DNA of 64,000 nt from CAZCDS01 sp964497585 (GCA_964497585.1 CAZCDS010000002.1:124001-188000), one strand, 5' to 3'. Positions 1 to 9,198 are shown, counted from the stretch's first letter. Notes: generated by a model from the letters alone, not told the origin. Program-made: numbers and translations.

Positions 1-565
1 CGTCGATATCTATCATGAAGAGGAGGACCGGGCCATTGTGAATGGCAGCCTTTTGGATCTCTGCTTCGAGGGCCTCGTCGAAATGTCTCCGATTGTACAC
101 GCCCGTGAGTGAGTCCACATAGGAGAGCGTCCGATAAAACTCCCGCTCCTTGGCCCTCCGTACGAGGTCACGATGGTCAAGAGCCTTCCGGACAGCCACC
201 TGTATCTGATCGACGGTGAAGGGCTTGATGAGGTAATCGAGCGCGCCGGCTTTCATACATTCCACGGCATTTTCTACCGAACCGTATCCCGTGATCACGA
301 TGACGTCGGTATCCTGGCGCGTTGCCCTGAGTCTCTTCAAGAGAGTCAGTCCGTCCATTCCCGGCAGCCGCATGTCGGTGACGATGAGTTCGTAACCCTT
401 TTCTTTGGCCTGCTCCAGAGCGACACCCGCGTCCCCGCACACTTCGACGTCGTGGCCGATAGCCTTGATCGATTCCACGACAACCTCGCGAACCATCACA
501 TCGTCGTCCACCACCAGGATCCGGGGTGAACCCTGCCCTTCAGGCTGAGATGACGGAGCATTCAT
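1..565 (-). CDS. Response regulator with GGDEF domain (3' part outside window)
   Basis: Two-component response regulator joined to a diguanylate cyclase, cut by the window edge. Translation from the ATG at 565 gives a receiver domain at about residues 15-130: acidic pocket DDD at 20-22, phosphoacceptor Asp64 in VTDMRLPGMDG, then VIVITGYGS and the conserved Lys in YLIKPF. A short helical linker leads into DSLTGVYNRRHFDEAL, the typical entry of a GGDEF domain, and the window ends just after FMIDID. The GGDEF signature itself lies outside, so cyclase activity cannot be judged. Known role of the family: phosphorylation-controlled synthesis of cyclic di-GMP. No partner kinase is visible. The Shine-Dalgarno is weak; an upstream ATG near 596 is out of frame. 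Confidence 0.88.
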   Translation of the reverse strand, partial: MNAPSSQPEGQGSPRILVVDDDVMVREVVVESIKAIGHDVEVCGDAGVALEQAKEKGYELIVTDMRLPGMDGLTLLKRLRATRQDTDVIVITGYGSVENAVECMKAGALDYLIKPFTVDQIQVAVRKALDHRDLVRRAKEREFYRTLSYVDSLTGVYNRRHFDEALEAEIQKAAIHNGPVLLFMIDID

Positions 566-926
566 CTGAGTGTCCCGACCGCCCCCCGCCGGCCATGGAG
601 ACCGTTCGCCGGCTTCGGGAATGGCTGACGAAAAGAAAGATTAATAGAAGCTATACCTCTCTTGGGGTACTTACGGCAACCACTTTTATCGTACGGAGAT
701 CAATTACCGCGAGCAGAGCAAGACTCTTGTCCATTTTCATTGATTCATCGCCTCTAGAGCTAGTAAACTCCTCAGCGATCACGAGAACGTGCTTTGCACT
801 CAGCGTGAGGACACCCCCTCAGCTCTTTCCGCCCCCCTTGCAGTGACTCCGGGGGAGGAAAGCCCGTCCTTGCTAACGCCGCGTCACGCCCCAGACCCGG
901 CATCGATCACTGGGGAGGACTGCCTA
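566..926. other. Intergenic region, no gene recognised
   Basis: This is the upstream region of the leftward GGDEF regulator and the downstream region of ahcY. It should hold the regulator's promoter and possibly the ahcY terminator. A C-rich/G-rich pair near 830-858 could form a hairpin but lacks a clear T-run. Open frames here have no recognisable protein character. Confidence 0.4.
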
Positions 927-2180
927 TCAGGTTCCCATTTCCCATGAAGACAGGTACTTCTGCTGCTCTTCGGTCAGGGTGTCGATGCGGATCCCCATGG
1001 CTTCGAGTTTCAGTCTGGCGATCTGCGCGTCCACGTCGGCCGGCACTCTGTGCACGGCCTTTGAAAGCCCGTCGCCGTTCTTGACGAGGAGTTCCGCAGC
1101 GAGAGCCTGATTGGCAAAACTCATGTCCATCACGGACGAGGGATGGCCTTCCGCGGCAGCCAGGTTTATGAGCCTTCCCTCACCGAGCAGGCTGATTCGC
1201 CGCCCGTCCGGCATAGAGAACTCTTCGAGGAAATCCCGGATGGTTCGTCGAGAAGCCGACATCTCCGCGAGTGCTTCGATGTCCAGTTCCACATTGAAGT
1301 GACCGGAGTTGCAGACGATCGCCCCATCCTTCATGCGTTCGTAGTGTTCCTTGCGGATCACATTGATGTCACCGGTAACTGTACAGAAGAAATCGCCTAT
1401 AGGAGCGGCTTCAATGAGCGGCATCACGAAGTAGCCGTCCATTGCGGCTTCCAGTGCTCGCAGGGGGTCCACCTCCGTGACGATCACTCGAGCGCCCATG
1501 CCCGCTGCTCGCCTGGCAACCCCCCGACCGCACCATCCGTACCCGCAGATAACGAACACGCTCCCCGCCATGAGGCGGTTGGTGGCTCTGAGGATACCGT
1601 CGATCGTGCTCTGTCCCGTTCCGTACCGGTTGTCGAAGAAGTGCTTGGTGTCCGAATCGTTGACCGCTATGACCGGGAAGAGCAGGACACCTTTTTCCGC
1701 CATACTTCGCAACCTGATCACACCGGTTGTGGTCTCTTCGGTTCCCCCGAGGATATTGGTGACAAGATCCTGCCTTTCGGCATGGATGGTTCCCACCAGA
1801 TCCGCGCCGTCGTCCATGGTGATGCGGGGCTTCGCGTCCAGGCACGCATTGATGTGCTTGTAGTAGGTTTCGGTGTCCTCTCCTTTGATTGCAAATACGT
1901 TGAATCCATCCTCCACTAGTGCCGCAGCCACGTCATCCTGAGTCGAAAGCGGATTGGATGCGCAGACGTAGACCTTGGCCCCACCCGTTGCCAGCGTGTA
2001 GACCAGCGCGGCCGTCTCGGTGGTCACGTGCAGGCACGCTGCCAGCACAGTCCCGGCGAGAGGTTTCTCTTCTCCGAACCGTTTCCTAATCAGACGAAGG
2101 ACCGGCATACTCCGTTCGGCCCAGTCAATCCTCCGTTTTCCTGCTTCAGCCAAAGACAAGTCTTTGATATGATAATCCAT
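927..2180 (-). CDS. ahcY: Adenosylhomocysteinase
   Basis: S-adenosylhomocysteine hydrolase, the NAD-dependent cytosolic enzyme that splits SAH to homocysteine and adenosine. At 417 residues it is the short bacterial/archaeal form, lacking the roughly 40-residue insert of the long form. Visible landmarks are HVTTETAALVYTL near the N-terminus, GGTEETTTGV, the NAD-binding glycine motif in VICGYGWCGRGVA, CNSGHFNVELD, and the C-terminal QKYLSSW tail that reaches into the neighbouring subunit. The start is supported by an AAGGAG Shine-Dalgarno about 6 bases upstream. It follows metK in the same direction after about 100 bases, so SAM synthesis and SAH recycling are probably co-transcribed. Confidence 0.96.
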   Translation of the reverse strand: MDYHIKDLSLAEAGKRRIDWAERSMPVLRLIRKRFGEEKPLAGTVLAACLHVTTETAALVYTLATGGAKVYVCASNPLSTQDDVAAALVEDGFNVFAIKGEDTETYYKHINACLDAKPRITMDDGADLVGTIHAERQDLVTNILGGTEETTTGVIRLRSMAEKGVLLFPVIAVNDSDTKHFFDNRYGTGQSTIDGILRATNRLMAGSVFVICGYGWCGRGVARRAAGMGARVIVTEVDPLRALEAAMDGYFVMPLIEAAPIGDFFCTVTGDINVIRKEHYERMKDGAIVCNSGHFNVELDIEALAEMSASRRTIRDFLEEFSMPDGRRISLLGEGRLINLAAAEGHPSSVMDMSFANQALAAELLVKNGDGLSKAVHRVPADVDAQIARLKLEAMGIRIDTLTEEQQKYLSSWEMGT

Positions 2181-2264
2181 TCAAACTCCTTGGAAATGTA
2201 GATTACTTCCCTCTGGGCGGGGAGGGCTCGGTTTCTGACGATACTCACAAGACGGAATGTGCGC

Positions 2265-2282
2265 ACGGACCAGCCGGTCCGT
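2265..2282 (-). promoter_or_regulatory. Hairpin in the metK-ahcY spacer
   Basis: A perfect 7-bp inverted repeat, ACGGACC and GGTCCGT around a 4-base loop, sits at the end of metK, overlapping its stop codon by one base. No T-run follows, so it looks like an mRNA stability or processing element rather than a terminator. I found no SAH or SAM riboswitch pattern here. Confidence 0.4.
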
Positions 2283-3451
2283 CACAGTCCGGCAAGCTCT
2301 CGAATCTCGTCCGCTCTGTGAGTCTTCTCCCAGGTAAAGTCTGGATCCTCCCGCCCGAAGTGGCCGTTTGCGGCAGTTTTCTTGTAAATGGGTCTGAGAA
2401 GGTCCAAGTATTCGATGATCGCTGCCGGCTTGAAGCTGAAAAGCTTGGTGACGATCTCCTCGATTTGCGTTTCGGAGATCTTGCCGGTACCCTGCGTACA
2501 GACGTTCAGAGAGACAGGCTCCGGATACCCGATCGCATAGGCCACCTGGAGCAGGCACTTTTCCGCCAGTCCCGCGGCAACGATATTCTTGGCAACGTGT
2601 CGGGCCATGTACGACGCGGAACGATCCACCTTGCTCGGGTCCTTGCCTGAAAACGCGCCGCCACCATGCGCTCCGTACCCACCGTATGTGTCCACGATGA
2701 TCTTCCGCCCGGTCAGACCGCAATCTCCCATAGGCCCGCCGATCACGAAACGGCCGGTTGCGTTGATGAGATATCGTGTCTTGTCGTCCAATAGTCTGGA
2801 CGGAATCACCTCTCTGACGACTCCCTCGATGATTCCCTGTTGTAGTTCCTCATAAGTGACGTCGGGGTCGTGCTGAGCTGCTATGACAACGGTGTCAACC
2901 CGGGCCGGCATTCCGTTGTGATATTCCACGGTGACCTGCGACTTGCCGTCAGGTCTGAGGAACCCCAGTCGTCCCGTCTTCCTGGCTTCGGTGAGCTTGA
3001 GGGTCAACTGGTGTGCGTACTGAATGGCCATCGGCATAAGCTCGGGCGTTTCGGTGCACGCGTAGCCGAACATCAGCCCCTGATCGCCCGCTCCCTGCTC
3101 TTTGTACAGCCCCTCTCCGCTGGTAACGCCCATGGAGATGTCCGGCGATTGCTTGTCCAGGGAAACGATGACCGCACACGTGTCGCAATCGAAGCCCATT
3201 GACGCATCCGTATAGCCGATCGATCTGATTGCGTCCCGAACCAGTTCCGGGGCATCCACGATTGCCTTTGACGTAATCTCACCGGCAACCAAGGCCAGTC
3301 CCGTCGTTACGAGGGTCTCACACGCGACTCGTGACGTGGGATCCTGCTCCAGCATGGCGTCAAGGATCGAATCGGAAATTCTATCGGCGACCTTGTCGGG
3401 GTGACCTTCAGTAACGGATTCGGATGTGAACAAGAACTTCCCCATCCCCAT
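2282..3451 (-). CDS. metK: S-adenosylmethionine synthetase
   Basis: Methionine adenosyltransferase, making SAM from methionine and ATP in the cytosol. The 389-residue protein has the family signatures in order: GKFLFTSESVTEGHPDKVAD at the N-terminus (His of GHPDK is catalytic), GAGDQGLMFGYA in the middle, and GGGAFSGKDPSKVDRSAAY-like sequence (here RSASY) in the C-terminal third. The ATG at 3451 is chosen because a full AAAGGAGGT Shine-Dalgarno lies 5 bases upstream. A second ATG six bases downstream and a longer open frame upstream fit less well. It heads the metK-ahcY pair. Confidence 0.97.
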   Translation of the reverse strand: MGMGKFLFTSESVTEGHPDKVADRISDSILDAMLEQDPTSRVACETLVTTGLALVAGEITSKAIVDAPELVRDAIRSIGYTDASMGFDCDTCAVIVSLDKQSPDISMGVTSGEGLYKEQGAGDQGLMFGYACTETPELMPMAIQYAHQLTLKLTEARKTGRLGFLRPDGKSQVTVEYHNGMPARVDTVVIAAQHDPDVTYEELQQGIIEGVVREVIPSRLLDDKTRYLINATGRFVIGGPMGDCGLTGRKIIVDTYGGYGAHGGGAFSGKDPSKVDRSASYMARHVAKNIVAAGLAEKCLLQVAYAIGYPEPVSLNVCTQGTGKISETQIEEIVTKLFSFKPAAIIEYLDLLRPIYKKTAANGHFGREDPDFTWEKTHRADEIRELAGL

Positions 3452-3497
3452 GGGGACCTCCTTTCGTGCCACAATTATGCTTATTGCGGTTAAACTT

Positions 3498-3528
3498 ATA
3501 AAAAACCACACTTACGATATACAGTCAA
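3498..3528 (-). promoter_or_regulatory. Possible metK promoter
   Basis: On the minus strand TTGACT (3523-3528) is followed after 19 bases by TTTTAT (3498-3503), with TATAAG overlapping slightly downstream. The -35 is good, but the spacing is longer than ideal. It lies about 50 bases upstream of the metK start. Confidence 0.35.
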
Positions 3529-3831
3529 GGGCAAATCACCGCGATGAGTGTATACCGACACAAACCCACTGCTCTCGCGCTGCCTTCCTTCTTACCGTTG
3601 TTCAGAATTTGCGCAGGACTGTCTGTCCAAGGCAGGGGCCCCGCGAATGACGCGGTTGCCGAGAGACGGGACATCATGGGCCGGAAGTCCCGGAGCGGAG
3701 CACAAAAGGAAGTCCGTACCACAGCTCCGGCAATCCCGGCCTATTCTGCGGGGGGTTCTTGGCGGAAGAAACCGGGGAGACCTCTCTTTTTGCATCAGGG
3801 GGTCTTCCCGGCAAACTCCCAGGGAGCCTTA
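3529..3831. other. Spacer between iorB and the metK promoter
   Basis: Downstream of the iorB stop and upstream of the metK promoter candidate. Open frames in this stretch have no recognisable domain or convincing ribosome binding site. I see no riboswitch or clear intrinsic terminator. Confidence 0.35.
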
Positions 3832-4422
3832 TCAGGCCGAGGCAAGCGCTCTGCCTTCATGGAAGGCCTTCAGATTGATGTCGACGAGCTTCGGTTTCAG
3901 AGACTCCGTAAGAACCTCTTCGTACGTCTGAGCAGGGATGTCTAACTGAGTGGAAAGCGCACCCAGGAAAATGACGTTGAGGACTCTTGGATTACCCAGC
4001 CTCGTGGCTAGTTCCACGCCGTCCACGATCATCGCGTCCGGGACCTTCTCCTTGATCTTCTCAAGGATGTCCGCGGGATAGTCCTGTTTTCCCGTGAATA
4101 CCGCGGGGGGCAGGATCTTGTGATCGTTCACGATCACCTTGCCGCCGACGGAAAGGAAGGGAAAATAGCGAACCGTCTCCAACTGTTCGAAGGAGAGCAG
4201 AACATCCGCCTCCCCGAGCTTGATGATCGGCGAGCTGACGCTCGGGCCGAAACGGATGTGACTGGACACCGAGCCTCCGCGCTGGGCCATCCCGTGGATC
4301 TCATTCTTCTTCACGTCGTAGCCGGCCCTGGCCGCCACTCTGCCGAGCACGTCGCTGGCCAGGATTATTCCCTGGCCGCCAACGCCTACGATAAGAATGT
4401 TGCTCACTTGGTTGTCGCTCAT
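3832..4422 (-). CDS. iorB: Indolepyruvate ferredoxin oxidoreductase, beta subunit
   Basis: The gamma-domain subunit of the two-subunit 2-oxoacid:ferredoxin oxidoreductase that converts arylpyruvates (transamination products of Trp, Phe, Tyr) to aryl-acetyl-CoA, reducing ferredoxin. The 196 residues open with ILIVGVGGQGIILASDVL, the family's nucleotide-fold motif, followed by EIHGMAQRGGSVSSHIRFG, both diagnostic of IorB/PorG-type subunits. Its ATG overlaps the iorA stop by four bases (ATGA) and has a strong GAGGAGG Shine-Dalgarno inside iorA, so the two subunits are translationally coupled. Substrate preference is inferred from family resemblance. Confidence 0.94.
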   Translation of the reverse strand: MSDNQVSNILIVGVGGQGIILASDVLGRVAARAGYDVKKNEIHGMAQRGGSVSSHIRFGPSVSSPIIKLGEADVLLSFEQLETVRYFPFLSVGGKVIVNDHKILPPAVFTGKQDYPADILEKIKEKVPDAMIVDGVELATRLGNPRVLNVIFLGALSTQLDIPAQTYEEVLTESLKPKLVDINLKAFHEGRALASA

Positions 4423-6200
4423 GACGCCTCCTCGATCGCATCAAACTTGCAAACCTCCATGCATGTGCGACATCCCACACAGAGGGCCTCGTTAATCCGG
4501 GAATAACCCTTGCGCTTCTCGCCTTCGGGCCGCTCCTCGAACTTGACGAACTCCAGCGCGGGGCACCCGGTGTTGATGCACGTCCTACACCCTTTGCAGA
4601 CATCTGCGTTGATCCTGAGCGGCTCATCCGAAAGTATTCTGCCGGTTTTGAGCAGCGCGCAGGGGGCGCGGGCAATAATCAGGGAAGGCTCAGGGGCCTC
4701 CAATTCTTCCTTGACGATCTTCTGCGTATCCTGAATCCGGTAGGGATTCAACGTCTTGACGCGTTTGAACCCGAACGATTCCGCGAGCTTCTCGATGTCG
4801 GCGGTAATGGTGGGGTCCTGCCGCAGCGTGAACCCGGTTCCCGGGTGGGGCTGGGCACCGGTCATGGCCGTTGTCCTGTTATCCATGATGACCACGGTGG
4901 TGGACCCGCCATTGTACGCCAGGTCAAGCAACGGGGTCATCCCGGAATGGAAGAACGTTGAATCGCCGATCACCGCAACCGCCTTGCCTGAAGCCAGCTC
5001 GCCCAGAGCGCGGTCCAACCCCGACGCGATTCCGATTCCCGCTCCCATGCAGAGGCAGTGGTCAAGCATCCCGACCGGTGGTAGAGCGCCGAGTGTGTAA
5101 CAGCCGATGTCCCCTGCGACATAGACCTTGTTCTTTTTGAGCGCGGCGAAGGTTGCCCGATGCGGACAACCGGGACACATGTTGGGCGGCCTCATCGGCA
5201 TTTCCACATCGATCGGGCCGACAGACTTTGCCGAAGAGGCTCCCTTGATGGCCTCCTCAACCCGTTCCGGCGAAAGCTCACCGCAGATGCCGGTAAGTTC
5301 CTTGCCTGTAACCCCGATGCCCATCAGGCATATCGCTTCTTCAATGAATGGGTCCAGATCCTCCACAACGATCAGCCGTTCGACCCGTGATGCAAAATCA
5401 CGGACCAGCTTCTCGGGAATCGGCCAGACCATTCCGAGCTTGAGGAAGGACGCTTCCGGCAAAGCTTCCCGAGCGTACTGGTACGCGATGCCTGCTGTTA
5501 CGATGCCCAGCGATTCGTCGCCCATGATGATTTTGTTGTACGGGAAATCCTCGGCGAATGTGACCAAGTCTTTCAGCCGCTGTTCCACCAGCGGGTGGCG
5601 CTGACGAGCGAAGCCGGGAAGCATCACGCACTTGGGTGGGTCTTTCCTGAGCCCAAGCTCCACCGGGCCTTCCTTTCTCTCCCCCATCTCAACGAGTGAC
5701 ATGGAGTGAGATATTCTCGTGGAACTCCGCAGGATCACCGGCGTGTCAAACTTTTCGCTTATGCGCAGACCTTCGCCGATCATATCCTTGGCTTCCTGGC
5801 TGTCCGAAGGCTCTAGACACGGTACCTTTCCGAACTTGGCATAGTTGCGCGTGTCCTGTTCGTTTTGAGATGAATGCATGGCCGGGTCGTCACACACGAC
5901 GATGACGAGCCCTCCATGAACACCCGTGTAGGAGAGCGTCATGAAGGGATCCGCGGCCACGTTCAGCCCCACGTGCTTCATGATGGCCAGAGACCGTGCC
6001 CCTCCGTACGCTCCTCCTGCTGCGACTTCCAGGGCAACCTTTTCATTCGGTGCCCATCCCGCGTTTATTTCGGGGAATCGGGCTCCGACGAACTCCAGGA
6101 TCTCCGTGCTCGGGGTTCCCGGATATGCGGCCGCCAATCGTACGCCATACTCATAGGCGCCGCGCGCAATCGCTTCGTTTCCTGACATTAGCTCTTTCAC
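4419..6200 (-). CDS. iorA: Indolepyruvate ferredoxin oxidoreductase, alpha subunit
   Basis: Catalytic, thiamine-diphosphate-binding subunit of IorAB. Of the 593 residues, the N-terminal part carries GNEAIARGAYEYGVRLAAAY and the PGTPSTEI motif. The centre has CPGCPHR and the TPP/Mg-binding GDIGCYTLG, with GDSTFFHSG downstream. The C-terminus has two ferredoxin-type clusters, CKGCRTCINTGCP and CVGCRTCMEVCK, each with four cysteines for a 4Fe-4S centre. The GTG at 6200 is preferred because AAGGTGA lies 8 bases upstream; an in-frame ATG at 6188 is an alternative. The enzyme is oxygen-sensitive in characterised organisms, which supports an anaerobic host. Confidence 0.95.
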   Translation of the reverse strand: MKELMSGNEAIARGAYEYGVRLAAAYPGTPSTEILEFVGARFPEINAGWAPNEKVALEVAAGGAYGGARSLAIMKHVGLNVAADPFMTLSYTGVHGGLVIVVCDDPAMHSSQNEQDTRNYAKFGKVPCLEPSDSQEAKDMIGEGLRISEKFDTPVILRSSTRISHSMSLVEMGERKEGPVELGLRKDPPKCVMLPGFARQRHPLVEQRLKDLVTFAEDFPYNKIIMGDESLGIVTAGIAYQYAREALPEASFLKLGMVWPIPEKLVRDFASRVERLIVVEDLDPFIEEAICLMGIGVTGKELTGICGELSPERVEEAIKGASSAKSVGPIDVEMPMRPPNMCPGCPHRATFAALKKNKVYVAGDIGCYTLGALPPVGMLDHCLCMGAGIGIASGLDRALGELASGKAVAVIGDSTFFHSGMTPLLDLAYNGGSTTVVIMDNRTTAMTGAQPHPGTGFTLRQDPTITADIEKLAESFGFKRVKTLNPYRIQDTQKIVKEELEAPEPSLIIARAPCALLKTGRILSDEPLRINADVCKGCRTCINTGCPALEFVKFEERPEGEKRKGYSRINEALCVGCRTCMEVCKFDAIEEAS

Positions 6201-6824
6201 AGCAGCTTCACCTTTCCTTGATCTCCGGTCGTGCCGGGTTTTGTGATCGTGACCGGCGATGGGCTATGCGACTGCCGAGACCCGGACAGAACCGGCATTT
6301 GGTCTCGGCGACAATCGAGTACGAGCTACTCGTTGGAGTGGATGATACCGATGCGCTGTCAAACGGATAAGACGCGTTCGCTGCTTGAGGTCAGCTTTCA
6401 CCCTCTCCCTGCCCGGCCAAGGGACGGGACTATCCCCCGACACCCTTACTGGACAGAGCGGGTAGAGATGCGAGACGATCTTACTCCTTTGAATGCGCAT
6501 TGGCATGAATTGCACCCTTCATCCTAGACCCGCCCGGGGAACGTGTCAAGAATTTCAGCCGAAGCTCGGGAGGCGCTGTTGCATATTTTATATATCACAT
6601 CATATTATAGATATTACATTCCGATTATATTGTGTTTATAGTTGTGGTAAGGTAACAGGAACCATCTTGCGGAAAGGCTTTTCCCGACGGTCCCCCGCTC
6701 CAGTATAGCTCCGAAAGAGGCTTACGCTACAGCACCCACATACGTTTGGCATTGCTTTTTTTCGTGTGTCATGTTAAATTAATCAATCATTTTGCCACCG
6801 TGAATATTTCGGTTCGGATAGGAC
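6201..6824. other. Divergent intergenic region with AT-rich island
   Basis: This 624-base gap separates leftward iorAB from the rightward L,D-transpeptidase. No gene is supported. An AT-rich island at about 6576-6645 stands out against the GC-rich surroundings and contains two exact TATAAT hexamers in minus-strand orientation (6604-6609 and 6624-6629). No good -35 lies at the right distance. It may hold the iorAB promoter, which would leave a leader of about 400 bases. Confidence 0.4.
6752..6780 (+). promoter_or_regulatory. Possible promoter of the L,D-transpeptidase gene
   Basis: TTGCTT (6752-6757), a 17-base spacer and TAAATT (6775-6780) make a moderate sigma70-like promoter about 45 bases upstream of the start codon at 6825. 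Confidence 0.35.
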
Positions 6825-7913
6825 ATGATGTTTCGTGTGGTTGTTTCGGTTCTGGGTTTAGGGTTGGTTCTGTGTTCCGCGTTCCCGCTGAGCGTAGCGG
6901 CACGTTCTTCCCTCGGCGATCAAGATTCACGTATCGAGCGCTGGCTTGACCGCGGTGCGGCCCTTGTTGGTTTCGCGAAGGCGGGTGACCGCGCGTCCGC
7001 CACGTCTCGAGACGTCACTTCCATCTCCCCGGTGGTCGTGAAGGCTTCGTACCGGGACCGGCGCCGCGTGGAACGAAAACCTGGAGGAAGTCTTCAGGAC
7101 ACTGCCTCGACAGGCAGTGATTCGATGAGCATCGGTTCCGCCGGAGCGGGAAGCGAAGACACGCCGCCCATGATGCCTGGGGACTGGTATTCCTATGCCT
7201 TTCCAAACTTGAGTACCCTTGGCATCGTCGTAGGGAAAGCCTTTCCCGAACTTGGCGACCCACGGGCCAAGACGTCGTTTGTCACGGCCTCACAACTGAG
7301 GGATCTCCTCATGCCCAGGCGGGTTCTCAAGTCAGTAGGCACCTTTCCCGATGGACCCGAGGGGGGATTCAGTCACCTTCGGATCGAGGTGAGTCATTCT
7401 CAGCACCTCCTCAAATTGCTTGGAATTTCCTACTTCGGGCGAAACGAAGTCCTGTACCGATGCAGAGTGGGGCTTGGGGACCCCCGGAACTTCCCCACCC
7501 CCAAAGGCATGTACTTCGTCACACATATTTACGACGACCACCCATGGTGGATTCCCCCACCCAACCGTTCCTGGGCATGGGGTCAGTCCCCGAGTAAGAC
7601 CGTCTACGGGGGCACCATGGCTCCACTGCTCAAAAAGCGGCCCCTGAGGTCCCGTAAGAAATATGGCAATTTTGAAGACCTAGTTGCAAGACAGGTAACG
7701 CTTGAAGACTATGGGTACCGGTTCCACGGTACTAACGCGCCCCGCAGCATCGGAAGGAACCAGTCCCATGGGTGTGTGAGGATGAGGCCCAAGGATGCAA
7801 AATCGGTGGCTGACTTCATCAAGGAGTATGTTGGGACCGCAGGTCGCGGGGAAACGGAAAACGGGACCTTTGTGAAGCTGAGAGCACCGGTGCGGCTCCA
7901 AATTATTAAATGA
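6825..7913 (+). CDS. L,D-transpeptidase (YkuD domain), secreted
   Basis: Periplasmic cell-wall enzyme of the YkuD family, which cross-links peptidoglycan stems (3-3 bonds) or attaches proteins to them. The 362-residue product begins with a cleavable signal peptide (hydrophobic VVVSVLGLGLVLCSAFPLSVA). A long region without recognisable domains follows. The catalytic domain holds FHGTNAPRSIG and SHGCVRM, with nucleophile Cys317 and its partner His315. No LysM domain is visible. Two ATG codons are adjacent; GGATAGGA lies just upstream. The nearest genes give no pathway context. Donor and acceptor specificity cannot be told from sequence. Confidence 0.9.
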   Translation: MMFRVVVSVLGLGLVLCSAFPLSVAARSSLGDQDSRIERWLDRGAALVGFAKAGDRASATSRDVTSISPVVVKASYRDRRRVERKPGGSLQDTASTGSDSMSIGSAGAGSEDTPPMMPGDWYSYAFPNLSTLGIVVGKAFPELGDPRAKTSFVTASQLRDLLMPRRVLKSVGTFPDGPEGGFSHLRIEVSHSQHLLKLLGISYFGRNEVLYRCRVGLGDPRNFPTPKGMYFVTHIYDDHPWWIPPPNRSWAWGQSPSKTVYGGTMAPLLKKRPLRSRKKYGNFEDLVARQVTLEDYGYRFHGTNAPRSIGRNQSHGCVRMRPKDAKSVADFIKEYVGTAGRGETENGTFVKLRAPVRLQIIK

Positions 7914-7962
7914 ACCTCTTTCCCTTTGAGAGGGCCTCTGCAGAAGAACGGTCCCGCCACGG

Positions 7963-7991
7963 TTGACAGCCCGCGTATAGTTTTGGATAAT
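7963..7991 (+). promoter_or_regulatory. Strong sigma70-like promoter upstream of selD
   Basis: TTGACA (7963-7968, exact consensus), a 17-base spacer and GATAAT (7986-7991, five of six) give one of the best promoters in the window. Transcription would start near 7998, leaving a leader of about 150 bases before the selD ATG at 8149. Confidence 0.65.
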
Positions 7992-8148
7992 ACCTCTTAT
8001 AGGCCCATTGGATACGTGGCACCAACGAGTACGAGACCGATCAGCAAAGGCCGGGGTCTCAGGGCATATCTGTCCGAGATCCGCGCACGCACGCCCGAAC
8101 TTGGATGCTCGGGTCGGCAGGGCCGAGGGTCCGGTCAGGGGAATACCC

Positions 8149-9198
8149 ATGGCAGACGACAAGATAAGCCTCACCAGTCTTGCCAAGACGTCCGGTTGAG
8201 CGGCAAAAGTAGGTCCGGGGGATCTGGACAAGGCTCTCTGCGGGATTGAGATACCGGCCAATCCGAATGTACTTGCTGGGATCGCCGGGTCAGAGGACGC
8301 GGGTGTGTACCGGCTCGACGACAATAATGCGCTGATTCAGACCATCGATTTCTTTACCCCCATCGTGGACGAGCCACGGATCTTCGGTAGAGTTGCCGCG
8401 GCCAACTCGCTCAGTGATGTGTACGCTATGGGTGGACGGCCGATCACCGCTTTGAACGTCGTGTGTTTTCCTGTCTCGAAGCTTGGCATCGATACCCTGA
8501 AGGACATACTGGCCGGTGGCCAGGAGATACTCAACAAAGCCGGGGTTGCCCTCATCGGCGGTCACAGTGTGGATGACGACGAGCCCAAGTATGGGCTGGC
8601 CGTTTCGGGACTGGTCCATCCGGACAGGCTCATGACCAATGATGGCCTTCGTCCGGGGGATAAGCTGATCCTCACCAAGGCTGTGGGCACGGGCATCATC
8701 GCTACCGCGATCAAAGGCAAACTCGCAGCTGCGGAACCGGTCGAGTCCATGGTCAACTCGATGTGTGCTCTCAATAGGGAGGCATCTGAGGTTGCCGCTC
8801 GTTTTCTTGTGCGGGCCTGCACCGATGTGACAGGGTTCGGGCTTGTCGGACATCTCGTGGAAATGGCCCGGGCTTCGCGTTGCTTCGTGAGGATCGATGC
8901 GCACGCGGTGCCCCTTCTCGAAGGAGCCATGGAGTACGCGTCCATGGGGTTGGTACCCGCGGGAACCCATGCGAACAGGGACTTCTTCGGAAGCTGGATA
9001 TCGCTCAACGGGAGACTCAGTGGCGAGCTGCGAGATCTAATGTTTGATCCTCAGACCTCCGGGGGACTCCTCTTGGGGGTCAGCCCGGAGGCAGCCGACG
9101 CGCTCAAAGCCGACCTGCTCGACGCAGGTGTGGAATCGAGTGAGACCATCGGCGAAGTACTGGAATCCCATCCTGAAGGACACGTGGAGATTATCTAG
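8149..9198 (+). CDS. selD: Selenide, water dikinase containing selenocysteine (UGA at codon 17)
   Basis: Selenophosphate synthetase, making the selenium donor for selenocysteine and selenouridine tRNA from selenide and ATP. The frame runs from the ATG at 8149 (AGGGGA six bases upstream) through an in-frame TGA at 8197-8199. The catalytic segment is thus LAKTSG-Sec-AAKVGPGDL, matching the family's active-site (C/U)xxK arrangement, where Lys20 is also catalytic. Downstream the match continues without a break: TIDFFTPIVDEP, RVAAANSLSDVYAMGG, GGHSVDDDEP and CTDVTGFGLVGHL. Total length is 349 residues, usual for SelD. Starting after the TGA would delete the catalytic N-terminus, so a stop codon there is very unlikely. 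The protein would need its own product for its synthesis. Confidence 0.93.
8197..8229 (+). promoter_or_regulatory. Candidate bacterial SECIS element of selD
   Basis: Immediately 3' of the UGA, GTCC (8213-8216) pairs with GGAC (8226-8229), extended by a G-U pair (8217/8225), closing a seven-base loop GGGGATC. The loop lies 19-25 bases after UGA, in the range where SelB-binding bacterial SECIS hairpins place their guanine-containing loop. The upper stem is short; a longer fold including the UGA was not calculated. Confidence 0.55.

Noticed and set aside
3452..3831. Possible SAM or SAH riboswitch near metK/ahcY
   Set aside because: No conserved riboswitch core or suitable multi-stem arrangement could be recognised; only a 7-bp hairpin occurs in the metK-ahcY spacer.
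8305..9198. Truncated selD starting at the first ATG-type codon after the TGA
   Set aside because: This would remove the catalytic Cys/Sec and Lys; the frame and homology continue upstream through the TGA to a good start at 8149.
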